From positions 73,946,383 through 74,010,382 of the forward strand of contig CM064871.1 of NCBI GenBank assembly GCA_032719365.1: a stretch of 64,000 bases of DNA. Reading direction: 5' to 3'. The notes beneath the pieces were generated by a model. It ran no database searches. It saw only the letters and a program-made list of their open reading frames with translations, and was not told the DNA's origin. The DNA is from Prinsepia uniflora (Eukaryota; Streptophyta; Magnoliopsida; Rosales; Rosaceae). A program made the position numbers and the translations under genes. Below, piece after piece: positions 22,692-34,525 of this stretch. Position 1 is the stretch's first letter; each line of letters starts with the position of its first letter.

Positions 22692-25600
22692 TGACAAGAC
22701 CCCACCTGAATACATTCGAGCCCTACTCCCGTCTGACAAAAACCTTGTCAGACAAGGGATAACTATTAACCCCGCAGGTTCATGCCTCCGCCTCTCGAGC
22801 CTCGATTTCTTTGTAGTAGCCTTGGAGGGTTACAAAAACTAAGAAAACGTGTGAGTGGATAAAAAGAAATAGTTTAGAAAACATACTACGAAAATATTCT
22901 GCTTTTACCCTCTGTTTTTCCAAACCACACATGCATACAAAAACCATTTTAAAACTGTTTTACTTCGATTCAAACAAAACACATTCCATCACCTCGAAAT
23001 ACATGCAACAATTCTCAACTTGAAAGTAGCATTAAATTGTCTAAGACCTCGGTAAGTCGATATAACCATCACACAAGATCACAATCATTAACACAAAGTC
23101 AACACATCAATCATCATACCGATACACTTCTAGTAGGTACACCAACCAAGAATGGAGCCCAGCTCGACGTCCAAGTGGGGACCCGACTCAGGAAAGGAGC
23201 CCTGCTCGACGTCTGAATCTTGTCAGTCTCAGGAAAGAAACCCTACTCGACGTCCAAGACTTACCTACCAATAGGCATAACAACAACATATATCATACAT
23301 CACAAGGCATCACAACACGCAATCAATTTATATCTAATATCACCATATAATTCACTTATACTCAACTCAAAATCACATTTGAAACGGTTATAGTTACAGA
23401 AACCTTGTAACACGCGCATTAAAATAATAATAAAATATTTGCAAATCACCAAAAATCCGATAATATTCCTAATCACTCCAATGTCACCAAAATCACATAA
23501 AAACACACTAAAATCAGGTAAGTATGCATGCATAAAATTTTAGGGAAAGAAAGTCCACTCACACACGGTTCGGATAACCGGATCCCGCTTCACACGTTTT
23601 TTCGTAACTTTCAATAATCTCAAAAACTGTCAAAAGTCACACCTAAGGGTCACAAATAATCTCAAATAACTCATATTTTAACCCCATAATTTTTCGGGAT
23701 TTTTGAACGTATCTAAAACGAACCTTAGACATTCGGACACCCAAAACTACACTGAAACGATGTTCGATTGACTCGAAATCTGTGCCAAAATGTCCGTATC
23801 ATTGAAAAGATGAAAAAATGTGTTGATCGTGGCCACAAAATTTAAGCCACACGATGCTAGAAGTGGTTGTGTGTGGGATTCACGCACAGTGCTAGGGATT
23901 CAGACACTATTCATCGTCTCTCTTACCCGTTTCCTCTTTAATTCGTGCAACGCCCCAAAAATTCGAAGGATGTAAATTTGTAAAATAATAAATGAAATGA
24001 CTTTTTTACCCTTATGAATAGTATGGTCAAATTATTTACTTTTTTCTTGGCAGGTCGAACGGATGTTGATCGATGACTGTGACATAGTTCGGGACGTCAC
24101 GAGTCCATAGACAGGTGGCACGTCCGATTCCGACAATCAGGGAAGAAGTTATGACGTTCGGAAGTTCAAGGGCATTTCCGTAATTAAGTCGAGAAGGGGA
24201 AATTGTTGACTTTTCAAACGACATGGATTTTTCACGTGATTCGAAGACCGTTAGGAAGGTCTCAATGTCCTGAGCCCATAGACAGGCGGGACGCTGAAAA
24301 CGGACCTCGGACGGATGAGTTACGGTTCTAGAACGAGAAGGGCACTTTGGTAATTTTGTGAAGGAGGGCAAAATGGTAATTTTCCAAGGCTGCAGTTTGA
24401 AACAACCGTGAGTGGGACTTATTGTTTAACAGAGTAAGTGACTTTAGGGGAATTGTTTAACATTTTGAGTGACAATTGTCACTGAGAGAGGCTAATTGTG
24501 ACAGTTTTAAAGTAGTGGAAGCACATTTAGGTGGGTTTGTAACAGGGAACAGAGCACGGGGGGTACTATTTTTGAGTTGGGCTGTTTGCAGGAAACACAG
24601 TCACAGAAAGACTAAGAAATTCCCACGAGCTGTTGGGTTGGCCGGGTTTGAAAACAGAGAGATTAGGAGTGTGAGAGGTCATTTGGAAAAGAGAGAAACT
24701 GAGAACCAGAGAGAAAAACCCAATTTGGAAAAACTGAAAATTTGGAGGGAAATTCGAAGTTTAATCTATGAGTTGAGATGAGCCAAACAGAGATTAAAAA
24801 TAGTCTTCTGGACTCATTTAGACTTCAACTGTACAAACATTGAAGGAAATCGATCGCGGTTTGGCCAAGAACAGAAGTTCCAATTTCTGGAAAATTTCAA
24901 GGTTGAGGACGACTATTTCCAAGTAAGAATTTGTGAAATTGGTTACGGTTTAATGTTTGTTTAGATCTTACGAAGCTTTTATGTCAATTAATTAGAAAAC
25001 CAAGTTGGTTTGAGTGAGTTTCGAAAGTTGATCCGTTTGTTTGATCATGTGTGAAATGATCGATTTAGGACTTGATGCAGGAAATTAATAAGGGAGAACC
25101 TAAATTAACACTTAATGGAAGGATTTCGGTGGAAAAAGTGAAGGAATTGAGCTGGAATTGTTAGATATTTAACCGGGTCGAGTCGCGGGTCTATAACCCG
25201 TTTAGCAGGGTTTCGGGTGAAGAAGACGACATTGTAGCTACAGTGCAGGGCGCGTGGTTTTCACGCGCAGCCACTTTGGACGACGCATAAGGGCGCATGA
25301 GGCCACATATCCGGTCACAGTCAACAGGTGATTTTATCCTTTCAGTGTAACAGACATTTTGAGTTAAATTTCGAGTCGATCGGACGTCGTACGGGATAGT
25401 TTGGAGAGTTCGAAAGTTTAGGGTTTTAATTAAATTACATTGAAAATCCTGAAAAATTAGGGGAATTAATGTAAGCTTAATGGAAGTGTTTGTGACCCAA
25501 TTTGTGATCTTTGACAGGCCAGAACATTCCCGAGGCAACCGAGGAGCGCACGGGACGCGATTGACGCGTTCGAATTCGTGAGTAGACTTTTGATTTCTAA

Positions 25601-25809
25601 CCGAGCATGCATAACTATTTTTACTCACTTGTTTTATGTTTCTATATATGATTTTATGATTATATTTATGATATTTCTGCTTTACGTGAATGCACGCTTT
25701 TCGATGTGAAATATCGTATTTTTACCTATTTCGAGACTATGGGTTCTTCGATACTTTGATGATGGTTTGATGAGTGATTTTATACAATTTGTGCATATGA
25801 CATTCTAAT

Positions 25810-26322
25810 TAGGGGTGTCAATGGGTCGTGTCGTGTCATGAATTCTATTTTACCCATTTATACCCAACCTGAATCCAACCCGTTTAATAATCGTGTCAAG
25901 AATGTCCAACCCAAACTCGACCTGTTAATGACCCGTGTAACCCGTTTAACCCATTTAATAAACATGTCATACTCAAAACCCAATTAACCTATAGCCCGTT
26001 TGACCCGTTTAACATGTTTAACCTATTTAAATTATAAAATTTAATAGATATGTACGTAGATATATGGGTTAGTAATGACATGTTTATTAAATGAGTCAAT
26101 ATATAAGCCAATATACAGGTTAACTTGTTAACCCGAAATCTACCAATTTATTAAACGGGTTAATAGGTCTTTATACGGGTTAACAGGTTGACCCGAAACC
26201 CACCCGTTTAATAAACGGGTCATAACGGGTTGACCCAAAAATGACCCGAAATTTTAATCGTGCGGGTTGGCCCGGATAACTTTCGTGCGGGTTTCGAGTC
26301 GTGTCAAAAATTGCCACCCTTA
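25810..26322. mobile_element. hAT-like MITE, 513 bp, with 8-bp target duplication
   Basis: The ends are TAGGGGTGTCAAT and, inverted, TAAGGGTGGCAAT (11 of 13 matching). The 8-bp duplication ATTCTAAT occurs at 25802-25809 and 26323-26330. Eight-base duplications and a YARGGGTG terminus are typical of hAT elements. The interior is iterated ACCCGTTTAA/TTAAACGGGT sequence and has no transposase, so it is non-autonomous. Confidence 0.87.
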
Positions 26323-26516
26323 ATTCTAATGATGATTTGATTATGAGTTGTGAGTAAGATTCGGGATTTGAACGTGAAATTCGGACATAAGTCCTGTTTT
26401 GATAAAATGTGATTTCGAATTGGTTTGGAAATTAGATCACGATTGATCCTGAATTTGTTATGATTTACACATGATTTTGGATTTAAAGACTCGGTACGAT
26501 TGCTGGATTTAGTTTT

Positions 26517-26704
26517 GGGTTTAAAGACCCGGTTAATTGATGACGGGGGCGGGCCCGGATTGGGTTTAAAGACCCGGATTGAGTTTAAAGACTCGAGAGT
26601 TTAAAGACTCGATTACTGTGATGTCCCCCGAGGCCTGGATTGTGTTTTGAGTTTAAAAACTCGTTGATATCCCGAGAAGGCCTGATATATGAGTTTAAAG
26701 ACTC
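26517..26704 (+). repeat. Micro-hairpin array (GGGT/ACCC and GAGT/ACTC arms)
   Basis: Six units share the spacer TTAAAG (once TTAAAA) between inverted arms. Two have arms GGGT/ACCC (26517-26530 and about 26562-26575) and four have GAGT/ACTC (about 26581, 26597, 26650, 26691). The second base of the left arm and its partner change together. The array is inside the plus-strand solo LTR. Confidence 0.8.
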
Positions 26705-28154
26705 GGATAGATCCAGCAGTTTGATTTGTTGATGTTACATTCGGTTTTACATGGTTTTATAATTATCTACTGTAACGGTTTTCATACGGTTTATATGAGT
26801 GATTTCCGGTTACTTAGTTATGCATGCGTGTTTTGAAACTGGAGGGTGAACCCTGATTTCATTAAACTGTTTTCCATAACCGTTTATTTTAGTCCACTCA
26901 CACTTTTATGTTTTAATACCCTCCAGGTTGTGGTACAAGTTTTGGGGGCTAACGCCGAGGAAGAGGCAGAGGCAAAGACATAAAGTTTTCCCATTACGGT
27001 GTAGTTAGTTCGCAGAGTAGGGTTTTATCCTTATCTTGTTTGTAATTATGCTCTGTGAAACTGTGGACTTGTTGTTCAGTTGGTTGTATCGTTTAACCTC
27101 CCTGGTTTGACAGTACTTGTAGTGTATTGTTGTGTGGTTTTTTCGGTTGGTTGTGTGCAATTGTCAGACGGGAGCAGTATTCTCCCCGGTTATCGAGGTA
27201 GTAATCAGGGCGGGTCTTGTCAATTCGGGTCGCCTGACTCAACCTTTTCTCATCCAAAATTCACTATTTTTCAATCCCGTTTTAACCAAAATCTTTTAAA
27301 CTAGACTAAGAAGGAATCTATAACAACAAAACACAGAAAAACTTACTAAGATTAATTGCCCAAATCCAACCAGTTTCGGCCAAGACTGTTTCTCGGTTCC
27401 TGCACAGTTTCGATGCCCAAAGCATCGTAACAGGTATCGGTTGAGGTCGTAAGAGCTTGGAAGGAAGCTTTGCATGCTCAGTTCAAGTTCCCATGCCCAG
27501 AAACACAATGGTGCAACCTCCAACCCAAAAACTCCTTCTTGGGTCATCACCTCTCACATTCTCACAGTCTGATTCAACACACTCATTCCTTCTCTTTTCT
27601 CATTTTCTCTCTGTTTCTCTCTTTTATGATCTCTCACAGTTCAACTCTCTTTCCCCTTTCATCGATCATTTCAACCGCACTACTCAAAAACACAACACAC
27701 ACACCATTTCACACAAATAACAAGGACAATGACACATAAATATAAGGGATACGTACACTTGTCCCCATCAAATTGAACTACAAAAAAAAATCTCACAAAA
27801 GGAAATGACTAAAATACCCTTCGTAGTAAAATTACCATAGTGCCCCTACGTAATCTAGACTGGGATCGAAACCATCCAAACTTTCTTTCGAGCATACCGC
27901 TTGCTGACACACTCAAGAGACTAAGACCTTCCTAACGGAGCTTTCAAAATTTCTAAAATCCGTCCCGATCAAAAAATCAACATTTTACCTTGGTAAGTCA
28001 AAGCCAACACTTTAACTTTGACCCAAAAGTCAACCTTTGACTCTCAGGGGTAAAATGGTTAATTCATCTAACTTTTCCTATTTTACCCTTCTTGAACGTC
28101 CGAGTTGTTACAATTGGACTTAGGATGGCTGGAATTGAATGATGGAAACCTTGG

Positions 28155-29545
28155 TGATAAACGCTCAAACTACGTATTAAATTAAACACATAATTTGAGT
28201 AGTATGCAATTTAAACATTTTTTGCATAGATGTAGTATTGGTAAATAGGGATCGTTCTTAACCGGGGAAATTAGGAAACATTAATAATGTGTTAGTGAGA
28301 AAGAATAATTAATAAAATAATAAATGAATTAAAAAATTAAAAAATAAATAAATTAGAGAATTAAAGAATAAATGAATTAAAGAATTAAAGAATAAAGAAT
28401 AAAGAATAAAGAATAAAGAATAAAGAATAAAGAATCAAAGAATAAAGAATTAAAAAGGAGGTTTGAAAAGATTTGTAATCTAAACTATATTTTAACTAAT
28501 ACTTAAATTAATAATTAACAATTACAATAATTAAACTACTCCGAAAATAGACTTCTTCCAAACACAATTTTTACCAACACTTTCCATTTTGCTCATATTG
28601 AACCAATCACGAAATTCTACCTTCATTATCTCAAGTACATGCATACGTTTTTCATTATTATAAATGCATCAACCATTAATGTACGTCAAACATTAATATG
28701 CATCAAACACTTACAACATGATACATCTTGTGATTAAATGCACCGACAACGGCCGACATTAAAATCTCTTCAATCAAATGCTAAGTGCACCGATAACGGC
28801 CGACACTTAGCATCAAATTGAAGTATGAAACACTAGAACTTATGAAATAAATGAAATTTAGAAAGTAAAACACATGGAGATTGTATTCATATTTTCAAGT
28901 ATTTAGAAGGCATAAAATTGTATCTAAAAGAGAAGTCAAAGAAGTTAAAAGAAAAACCTAAGAACAAAGATTAAAAGAAAACATAAGAATAAAATGAAAA
29001 GAAGTTACAAATGGTCCCAAAAAATAAATCTATAAAGAGAGAAAAAGATGAACTAAATATGAAACTAACAAAGAGAAAAATGAACTAACAAAAGGGAATA
29101 GTGGGGAAAAATTGGGGCAAAATTGGGAACCAAGATTACATGAAATGGCCTCCCTATTTATAGAGAGAGTGCCAAAATCCAAATAAAAAATAATAAAATA
29201 ATGAAATGATGAACAATGATGGTTAATGATATTTTTTGCTGATCTTGGGCTGAAAAGTCACTGATTTTCTGTGCAAAATAGGGTAGTTTGGAGCAGGTTG
29301 GAGTGGGTTGTTGCGGACTGGGCTGTACAGGTGCAGGAAATGCGATGTGCAGGGTTGGTGAGGCATGGGCTAGATTGCAGGCCTTGCAACCAGCTGGGCA
29401 TGCGTTGCAGCGTAGTGAGGTATGGCCAAAGTGGAGTTCATCTCTTCAGGAAGCGAGCGCTGAGGGATGGCTTTGATATCGGTAGACACTGGCCGACGTC
29501 GACAGATCCTTATGGGACACACATGCTGAAGACGGGTCTCAGGAT
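28155..29545 (+). repeat. Left part of an unclassified LTR-like element
   Basis: It begins TGATAAACGCTCAAAC and includes TGTAGTATTGGTAAATAGGG and AACCGGGGAAATTAGG, a start typical of a common plant LTR type. An (AATAAAG)n-like low-complexity block spans about 28310-28450. The gypsy element splits it: the sequence continues at 49906-50104, ending TTAATTAATATCA. No convincing target duplication was found for this outer element. Confidence 0.55.
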
Positions 29546-30116
29546 TGTTTGATTCGGAAATGACCAACTCGATGAGACCCGCTGGGGGATCTAGGACCAG
29601 CCGTGTGGTGTCTTGGGCCCGCTGGGGCATTGCTGTTCGACAGGGATCCTGTAAAAACTAGACACCGGTGTGGTGCCAGCCAAAGGGGCTCCGATGCCCA
29701 AGTTAGTATATGGGTGCTGAGGGGCAAGTAAATACAGTGCTCTGGATCGGTTCTGAGTGTCTTACCTTTGTGAAGGGTTTCGAGGTATTTATAGTAGCCA
29801 TAACTGCGGTAGGTGGGCTACTGTTGCGGGGGCAGGTTGTGCTTTGTGGCTGAGAGTTGCCTAACAAGCCCTGGACATCTGGAGGAGGCGCCAGCTGGAG
29901 TCCCAACCTGCCTCCGTCAGGGAGTTGGTATGGCAAAGTTGGTTAGGTGACTGTCGCGGCCAGTTGGCGTCTGTACCATGTCAGGTACTGAATGACAGGC
30001 TTGCAGGTCAGTGCCAATCGGCGGGCCACGGTGGGGTGCCGATCGGAGAATCGGTGGGTGTCCTTCCTATCCTGGCGGGTCCTGTGCTTAGGTGGTCGGT
30101 CGATATGGTATCAACA
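29546..30116 (-). repeat. 3' LTR of the gypsy element (571 bp)
   Basis: It reads TGTTTGATTCGGAAATG ... GATATGGTATCAACA on the plus strand and matches 49329-49900 nearly base for base. The terminal dinucleotides are TG...CA. Confidence 0.92.
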
Positions 30117-30134
30117 TAAGTCCCCTAAATCTTT
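30117..30134 (-). promoter_or_regulatory. Polypurine tract of the gypsy element
   Basis: On the minus strand AAAGATTTAGGGGACTTA directly precedes the 3' LTR start TGTTGATACC. Its position fits the plus-strand DNA primer of reverse transcription. Confidence 0.7.
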
Positions 30135-30587
30135 GACTGAGGTGGATTTCCTCGGTCGAGGACTTGTGATGACGGCCAGTGCCTGTCGACCGACCAGGGC
30201 GGTGCGCCCTGTCCCCTAGTAGCCCCCCAAGTCATGGATCGAGGAGGTGCACCATATTTTCGAAGTGAAAGCAATCCCCGGTGCCGAGTCCTGTAAGCTG
30301 CCCTCCGTGATGACCGGAAGGTCGTGGAGAGGCGGCCGAGGGGGATGGTGGGGACCCGTCGGTTGCCTTGCGCTTGCTGACGGAGAGACGAAGCATGCCG
30401 TCGAGGGTGATGCCGAGAGGCGCCGGTCGGCATGTTGTAGTGATGTATACTGGTAGGAATGTACGTAGGTGAGAATGTATGATACCGATGGCATACAGTA
30501 CAAGGTCGTATCCGTATCCGAAAGGTGGCCGTATCGGCCCGGTGACCATCAGATCGGAAGCGCATATCTCAAGGCGGGCTAGAGGCC

Positions 30588-30594
30588 TATAAAA
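30588..30594 (+). promoter_or_regulatory. TATA box of the antisense gene
   Basis: CTATAAAAGG lies about 230 bp upstream of the start codon at 30821. A leader of about 110 bp follows, then an 89-bp intron (30732-30820; CACAG|GTATTC ... TTTGTAG|) that ends exactly at the ATG. This is promoter-like architecture on the strand opposite gag-pol. Confidence 0.65.
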
Positions 30595-30820
30595 GGGGGT
30601 GGAAGCTTTTGTCTTTTTCACTTTTTACTCAGATCATTCGTGAGATAACTGAAAGTGCCGATTGAATTGGAGCCTATCGAGAGGAAAGGAAAAGCGCGTG
30701 AAACCAGTTCCGTCGAACCAGTATATCACAGGTATTCCTCTGCTGAATCGCACCTCATCTAAGTATGTGTTCCATAGCGTAGGCTCTTAGTCACAGCTTC
30801 TTTGTTTTGGTAATTTGTAG

Positions 30821-33800
30821 ATGTCAGAGTCAGAGTCAAACAGTGGATCTGGGGTTAGGTCCCCTCAAGCTTTTGGCGGGAAAACACCGTCTTGTTCGGC
30901 AAGCGACGTGCCGAGCGGGCGCAGTGGTTCAACGTCCACTAGTGGGTCCACAACCAGTAGGTCGTCGTCATCCAGCAGCGGTGACAGCCTAGATGAGGCT
31001 CTCAGGTTGTCGAGGAAAGAGGTGCGGCAACAGGGCGGATGCAGCACATCGGGTGCCGACCGGCCTGCTGAAAGAGGGATGTCATCCCGAACCCCACCAG
31101 TCGTCGTGGTCGGCTCAGACGTTGAAGATAGCAGGATGGAGACGAGCTTACTGATGGAACTAGATGCCAATGGCCTGGTGAAGGTGGAGTACGTCGTGGA
31201 TTACGAGGTGAACACCATTCGGCAGTCCGACCTGGACAGGTTCCGGGAGCTGTACAATGTGCTGGCGGAGGTCAAGATGAGCGTAACGCGGCATAGCGAT
31301 AGGCCGAGTGATCCGCCAAAGGGGTCGACGTTATTCTATGTTGACTGCTTTGAGCACGGAGTGAGGCTGCCTCTGCACCCGTGGCTCCAGGACATGATGG
31401 CGAGGGCGAACCTAGCCATGGGGCAGCTGAATACAAACGTCTGGATCATCCTGATCAGCCTATACACGGCCTTCTGACTGGCAGGACTGCCGAAGCCGAC
31501 CTGGGGGCAGCTGTGCGCTTTGTACCGTTTCAAGAGGCAGACTTGTGGGTTGGGTTGGTACCAGATGGAGTGCCTGCACAAGAGTGCCCAGGGTGCGTTC
31601 ATCACCGGCGTGCCGACATCGCAGAAGAGTTGGAGACACCGTTTCTGTTGGGTGTCCAGGCCGTGGGAGGGGGATGTCAGCAGGGTCCGGTCGAGGATTC
31701 CCAGTCACTTCCAGTCCGGAGGTTGTCTGTCTTCCGTTCGACCGGTGGCCATAGCGTGGTACTTGGGCTGCCGAGACGGGGTCTGATGGTGTGTGTTGTG
31801 TTGCAGGTCTGTCGAAGGCCACAATGACAGTAGGAGATTGGGAAGCTTGTAACTTGGTGCGGGAAAAGCTATCCGACCTGGAACGTAGCCGCTGCGTCTT
31901 GAAGCTGCCGTCGAACCTTCTTGCCGTGGGACTAATCTCGCCGCCCGGTAAGTGTAGTACGTTATGCATTGTGGTGTAGGGATGCCGAGAGACTAACAGT
32001 TTGCTTTGCAGTGCATCCCCAAGTTGAACAAGCCGCCCAAAAGAAGATGAACGAAGCAGTGGCGAAGCATGGCTAGGCAACCGATGGCAAGGGCAAGGAG
32101 CTGGAGGTGACCCCCCAATAGCCGCGGAGGTAGAAGACCGTGGCGGTGAAGCCGAAGGGAGTTGGACGAGAGGAGCCCCCCTAGGGTCGATTTCGGGTGT
32201 CCGAACAGACGGGCTACCAAAGCCGACCAGGCCCGAAGCTAGGCAGGGTGCTGAGGTGAAGAGTCCGGTGCTCGGACTGAAGCGGCCCCTCATCGGCAGG
32301 CTGGACCAACAGGGGTGTCGGCAGGTGAAAGTTTTGATCGCTGGCGCAAGAGAGAGGTGGCCCTCAAGGCCCCAGAGGTATCGAAGGAGCCGAAGGAGAG
32401 GACGACGGAAGGCAGGGTGGAGATGCCTCCGCCTGCTAAGAAGAGGGGGCCGGTCAGCGCTCCGAGCATTGCTACCGTATTTGCCTAGCCCGTGNNNNNN
32501 NNNNNNNNNNNNNNNNNNNNNNNNNNNNNNNNNNNNNNNNNNNNNNNNNNNNNNNNNNNNNNNNNNNNNNNNNNNNNNNNNNNNNNNNNNNNNNNNNNNN
32601 NNNNNNNNNNNNNNNNNNNNNNNNNNNNNNNNNNNNNNNNNNNNNNNNNNNNNNNNNNNNNNNNNNNNNNNNNNNNNNNNNNNNNNNNNNNNNNNNNNNN
32701 NNNNNNNNNNNNNNNNNNNNNNNNNNNNNNNNNNNNNNNNNNNNNNNNNNNNNNNNNNNNNNNNNNNNNNNNNNNNNNNNNNNNNNNNNNNNNNNNNNNN
32801 NNNNNNNNNNNNNNNNNNNNNNNNNNNNNNNNNNNNNNNNNNNNNNNNNNNNNNNNNNNNNNNNNNNNNNNNNNNNNNNNNNNNNNNNNNNNNNNNNNNN
32901 NNNNNNNNNNNNNNNNNNNNNNNNNNNNNNNNNNNNNNNNNNNNNNNNNNNNNNNNNNNNNNNNNNNNNNNNNNNNNNNNNNNNNNNNNNNNNNTGGAGA
33001 CTGGGGAAGTGGTCCGGTCTGCCAAGGCCGAGGAGGGGTGGCTGCTGGTCACCCATCACATGCACAAGTCTTTGGCGCCTGTGGCCAATGCCTTTGTGCT
33101 CGGCTCCCAAGTGACGCCGGTGGAAATTGAGCAGATCGGCGCTAGCTCCTATCCGGGCCGGTTTGAGGCCCTGCTGGCCGAGCAAGCCGCATGGCCAAGC
33201 AAGCCCATGTAAGTGGATATTTTCTTGTGAATACACGTGATATGCGGATATTGTTTTTTGTTTTTTGTGAACATGCATGATATGCGGATATTGTTTTTTG
33301 TTTTTGCTGACAAGTGTGCGTGGTTCGGCAGTGCTTTGGGCAGAAGTATGTCGCGCTGCAGAAGGCCGCGCAGCATATGTAGAGGCTGGAGGCCGAGTAG
33401 GGCGTCGCTCGGCAGCGGGAGGAGCGACTCCGAGCGCGGGAGCGGGAGGGCCATGCCGCGCGGAGGCGGGTTGCGGAGCTGGAGAGGGAGCTGCAGCGGG
33501 AGAAGGCCCTTGCGGAGGCAGCGGAGAGGGGAATAGCGGACCGGGAAGAGACGGTGCACGCGTTCTCCCTGCAGCTGAACGAGCAGGAGAAAGTCATGGG
33601 CGAGCTGCAAGGGGAAGTGGACGGCTGAGGGTACTGCTGTCCGGCGACCGGCAGAAGTCCCTATAGGACTTTATGGCCGACCCGGTGTACGCAAATCACC
33701 TAAACCTGGCGCTTGCCGAGGTAGAAGATGATTGCGTACATCGTGTGTTGTACTTCAATCTAGGGGTCGCCCTCAACTTTTCGTGGCAGGATGAGCCCCC

Positions 33801-33939
33801 TGCCCTGACCAAGACGTTCACGCTGGATGGGTAGCCGTCGAATGCCGAAGGCGAGCGGCCAACCATTGGGGAGAAGGCTGCAGAGGCATCCGTTGCCGAC
33901 CAGGCCTAGGCGGCAGACGAGGAGGTGGTGGAAGTGTGA
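30821..33939 (+). pseudogene. Antisense ORF with Transposase_28-like domain and coiled coil
   Basis: This plus-strand gene lies inside a minus-strand gypsy element, between integrase and 3' LTR. From ATG 30821 a Ser/Gly-rich N-terminus leads to the 'putative gypsy type transposon' (Transposase_28) signature: FEHGVRLPLHPWLQDMM, LNTNVWIILI, stop TGA at 31475-31477, then in the same frame GQLCALYRFK, GWYQMECL, GAFITGVPTSQKSWRHRF. Intron-like breaks follow at 31948-32011 (CCCG|GTAAGT...TTTGCAG|) and 33209-33331 (CCAT|GTAAGT...TCGGCAG|). After the 500-N gap come HHMHKSLAPVANAFVL and a heptad-like Arg/Glu-rich coiled coil (33332-33628, RVAELERELQREKALAEAAE). A tail ends at 33937-33939. TAG stops in the coiled coil sit where CAG or GAG is expected. 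The family is widespread in plant gypsy elements; its function is not established. Confidence 0.72.
32495..32994. other. Assembly gap (500 N)
   Basis: Exactly 500 undetermined bases lie within the antisense gene. The true gap size is unknown, and open frames crossing it are meaningless. Confidence 1.
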
Positions 33940-34525
33940 GGATGAGGGTCGTTGTAGGTTTTGTTTGTTGTCTTTTCTCTTTTTTGTAATCCGGGGATGC
34001 CCCGTGTAACTTGTAGCTCGGAATTTGAAATGAATGATATTGGGATTACATGTATCAATTTGTCTACCACGCGAAGTCACTTCGCTTTTTTGTTTTTGTT
34101 GTTTTTTTTTTGTTTTGCGTGTTGTGAATGAGAACTGCCGATAGGCGAGTACTTGGTGGATTGTGCATATGTGTAGGCATGCCGATCCACGGGGTTGTAG
34201 ACTAGATAAGGATCGAACAGCCATAATCATAAACCCAAACCTTAATGTAAAGAATCACCAAAAATCAAATCGTAATAGCGAAGGCTAATTGAACTTGACT
34301 GATTTTGATTTTGGACTAAGTAAACGTCCGTCGGCAGGGCAAGTAGATGCCGTTTGGGTCACCGGGAGTGCCGATCGGCAATGGTGAATAGGCTGCCTGG
34401 TTCTTAAGGACTAAACTAACATTTAGATAAATGAAAGAACATTTGGCCGGAAAGGCAAGTTCGACTGGAGATAGCCAAATCGAATTACAACAAAGCGTAA
34501 AGCAGTTTACATGGGGAGGTATTTT
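33940..34525. other. Spacer between antisense gene and end of pol
   Basis: This holds the convergent 3' ends of the antisense gene (plus) and pol (minus). A T-rich stretch (34088-34118) could end the plus-strand transcript. Nothing else seen. Confidence 0.5.

Larger units (their letters stand above)
23946..27222 (+). mobile_element. Solo LTR of the 3-kb family, plus strand
   Basis: It begins TGCAACGCCCC and ends GGCGGGTCTTGTCA. It is flanked by perfect ATTCG target duplications (23941-23945 and 27223-27227). Family phrases include GTCACGAGTCCATAGACAGG (24099-24118) and GTCAGACGGGAGCAG near the 3' end. It sits in the opposite orientation inside another solo LTR of the same family and contains a hAT-like MITE. 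A solo LTR arises by recombination between the two LTRs of a full element. Confidence 0.85.
22692..28112 (-). mobile_element. Solo LTR of the 3-kb family, minus strand, interrupted
   Basis: The left end TGACAAGACCCCACC and right end GTTGTTACA are the family's LTR termini in reverse (family 3' end GGGTCCTGTCA, 5' end TGTAACGACCC). Flanks are ATTGA (22687-22691) and ATTGG (28113-28117), a 4/5 target duplication. A plus-strand solo LTR (23946-27222) interrupts it, leaving about 2.1 kb of its own sequence. The family phrase CTCCCGTCTGACA near its left end and the CCACTCACAC box (about 23567) place it in the family. No internal coding region is present. Confidence 0.75.

Noticed and set aside
31460..33212. 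Very long open frames on both strands across 32.3-33.2 kb
   Set aside because: They are open only because 500 N cannot contain stops. The supported coding signal is the plus-strand antisense gene on either side.
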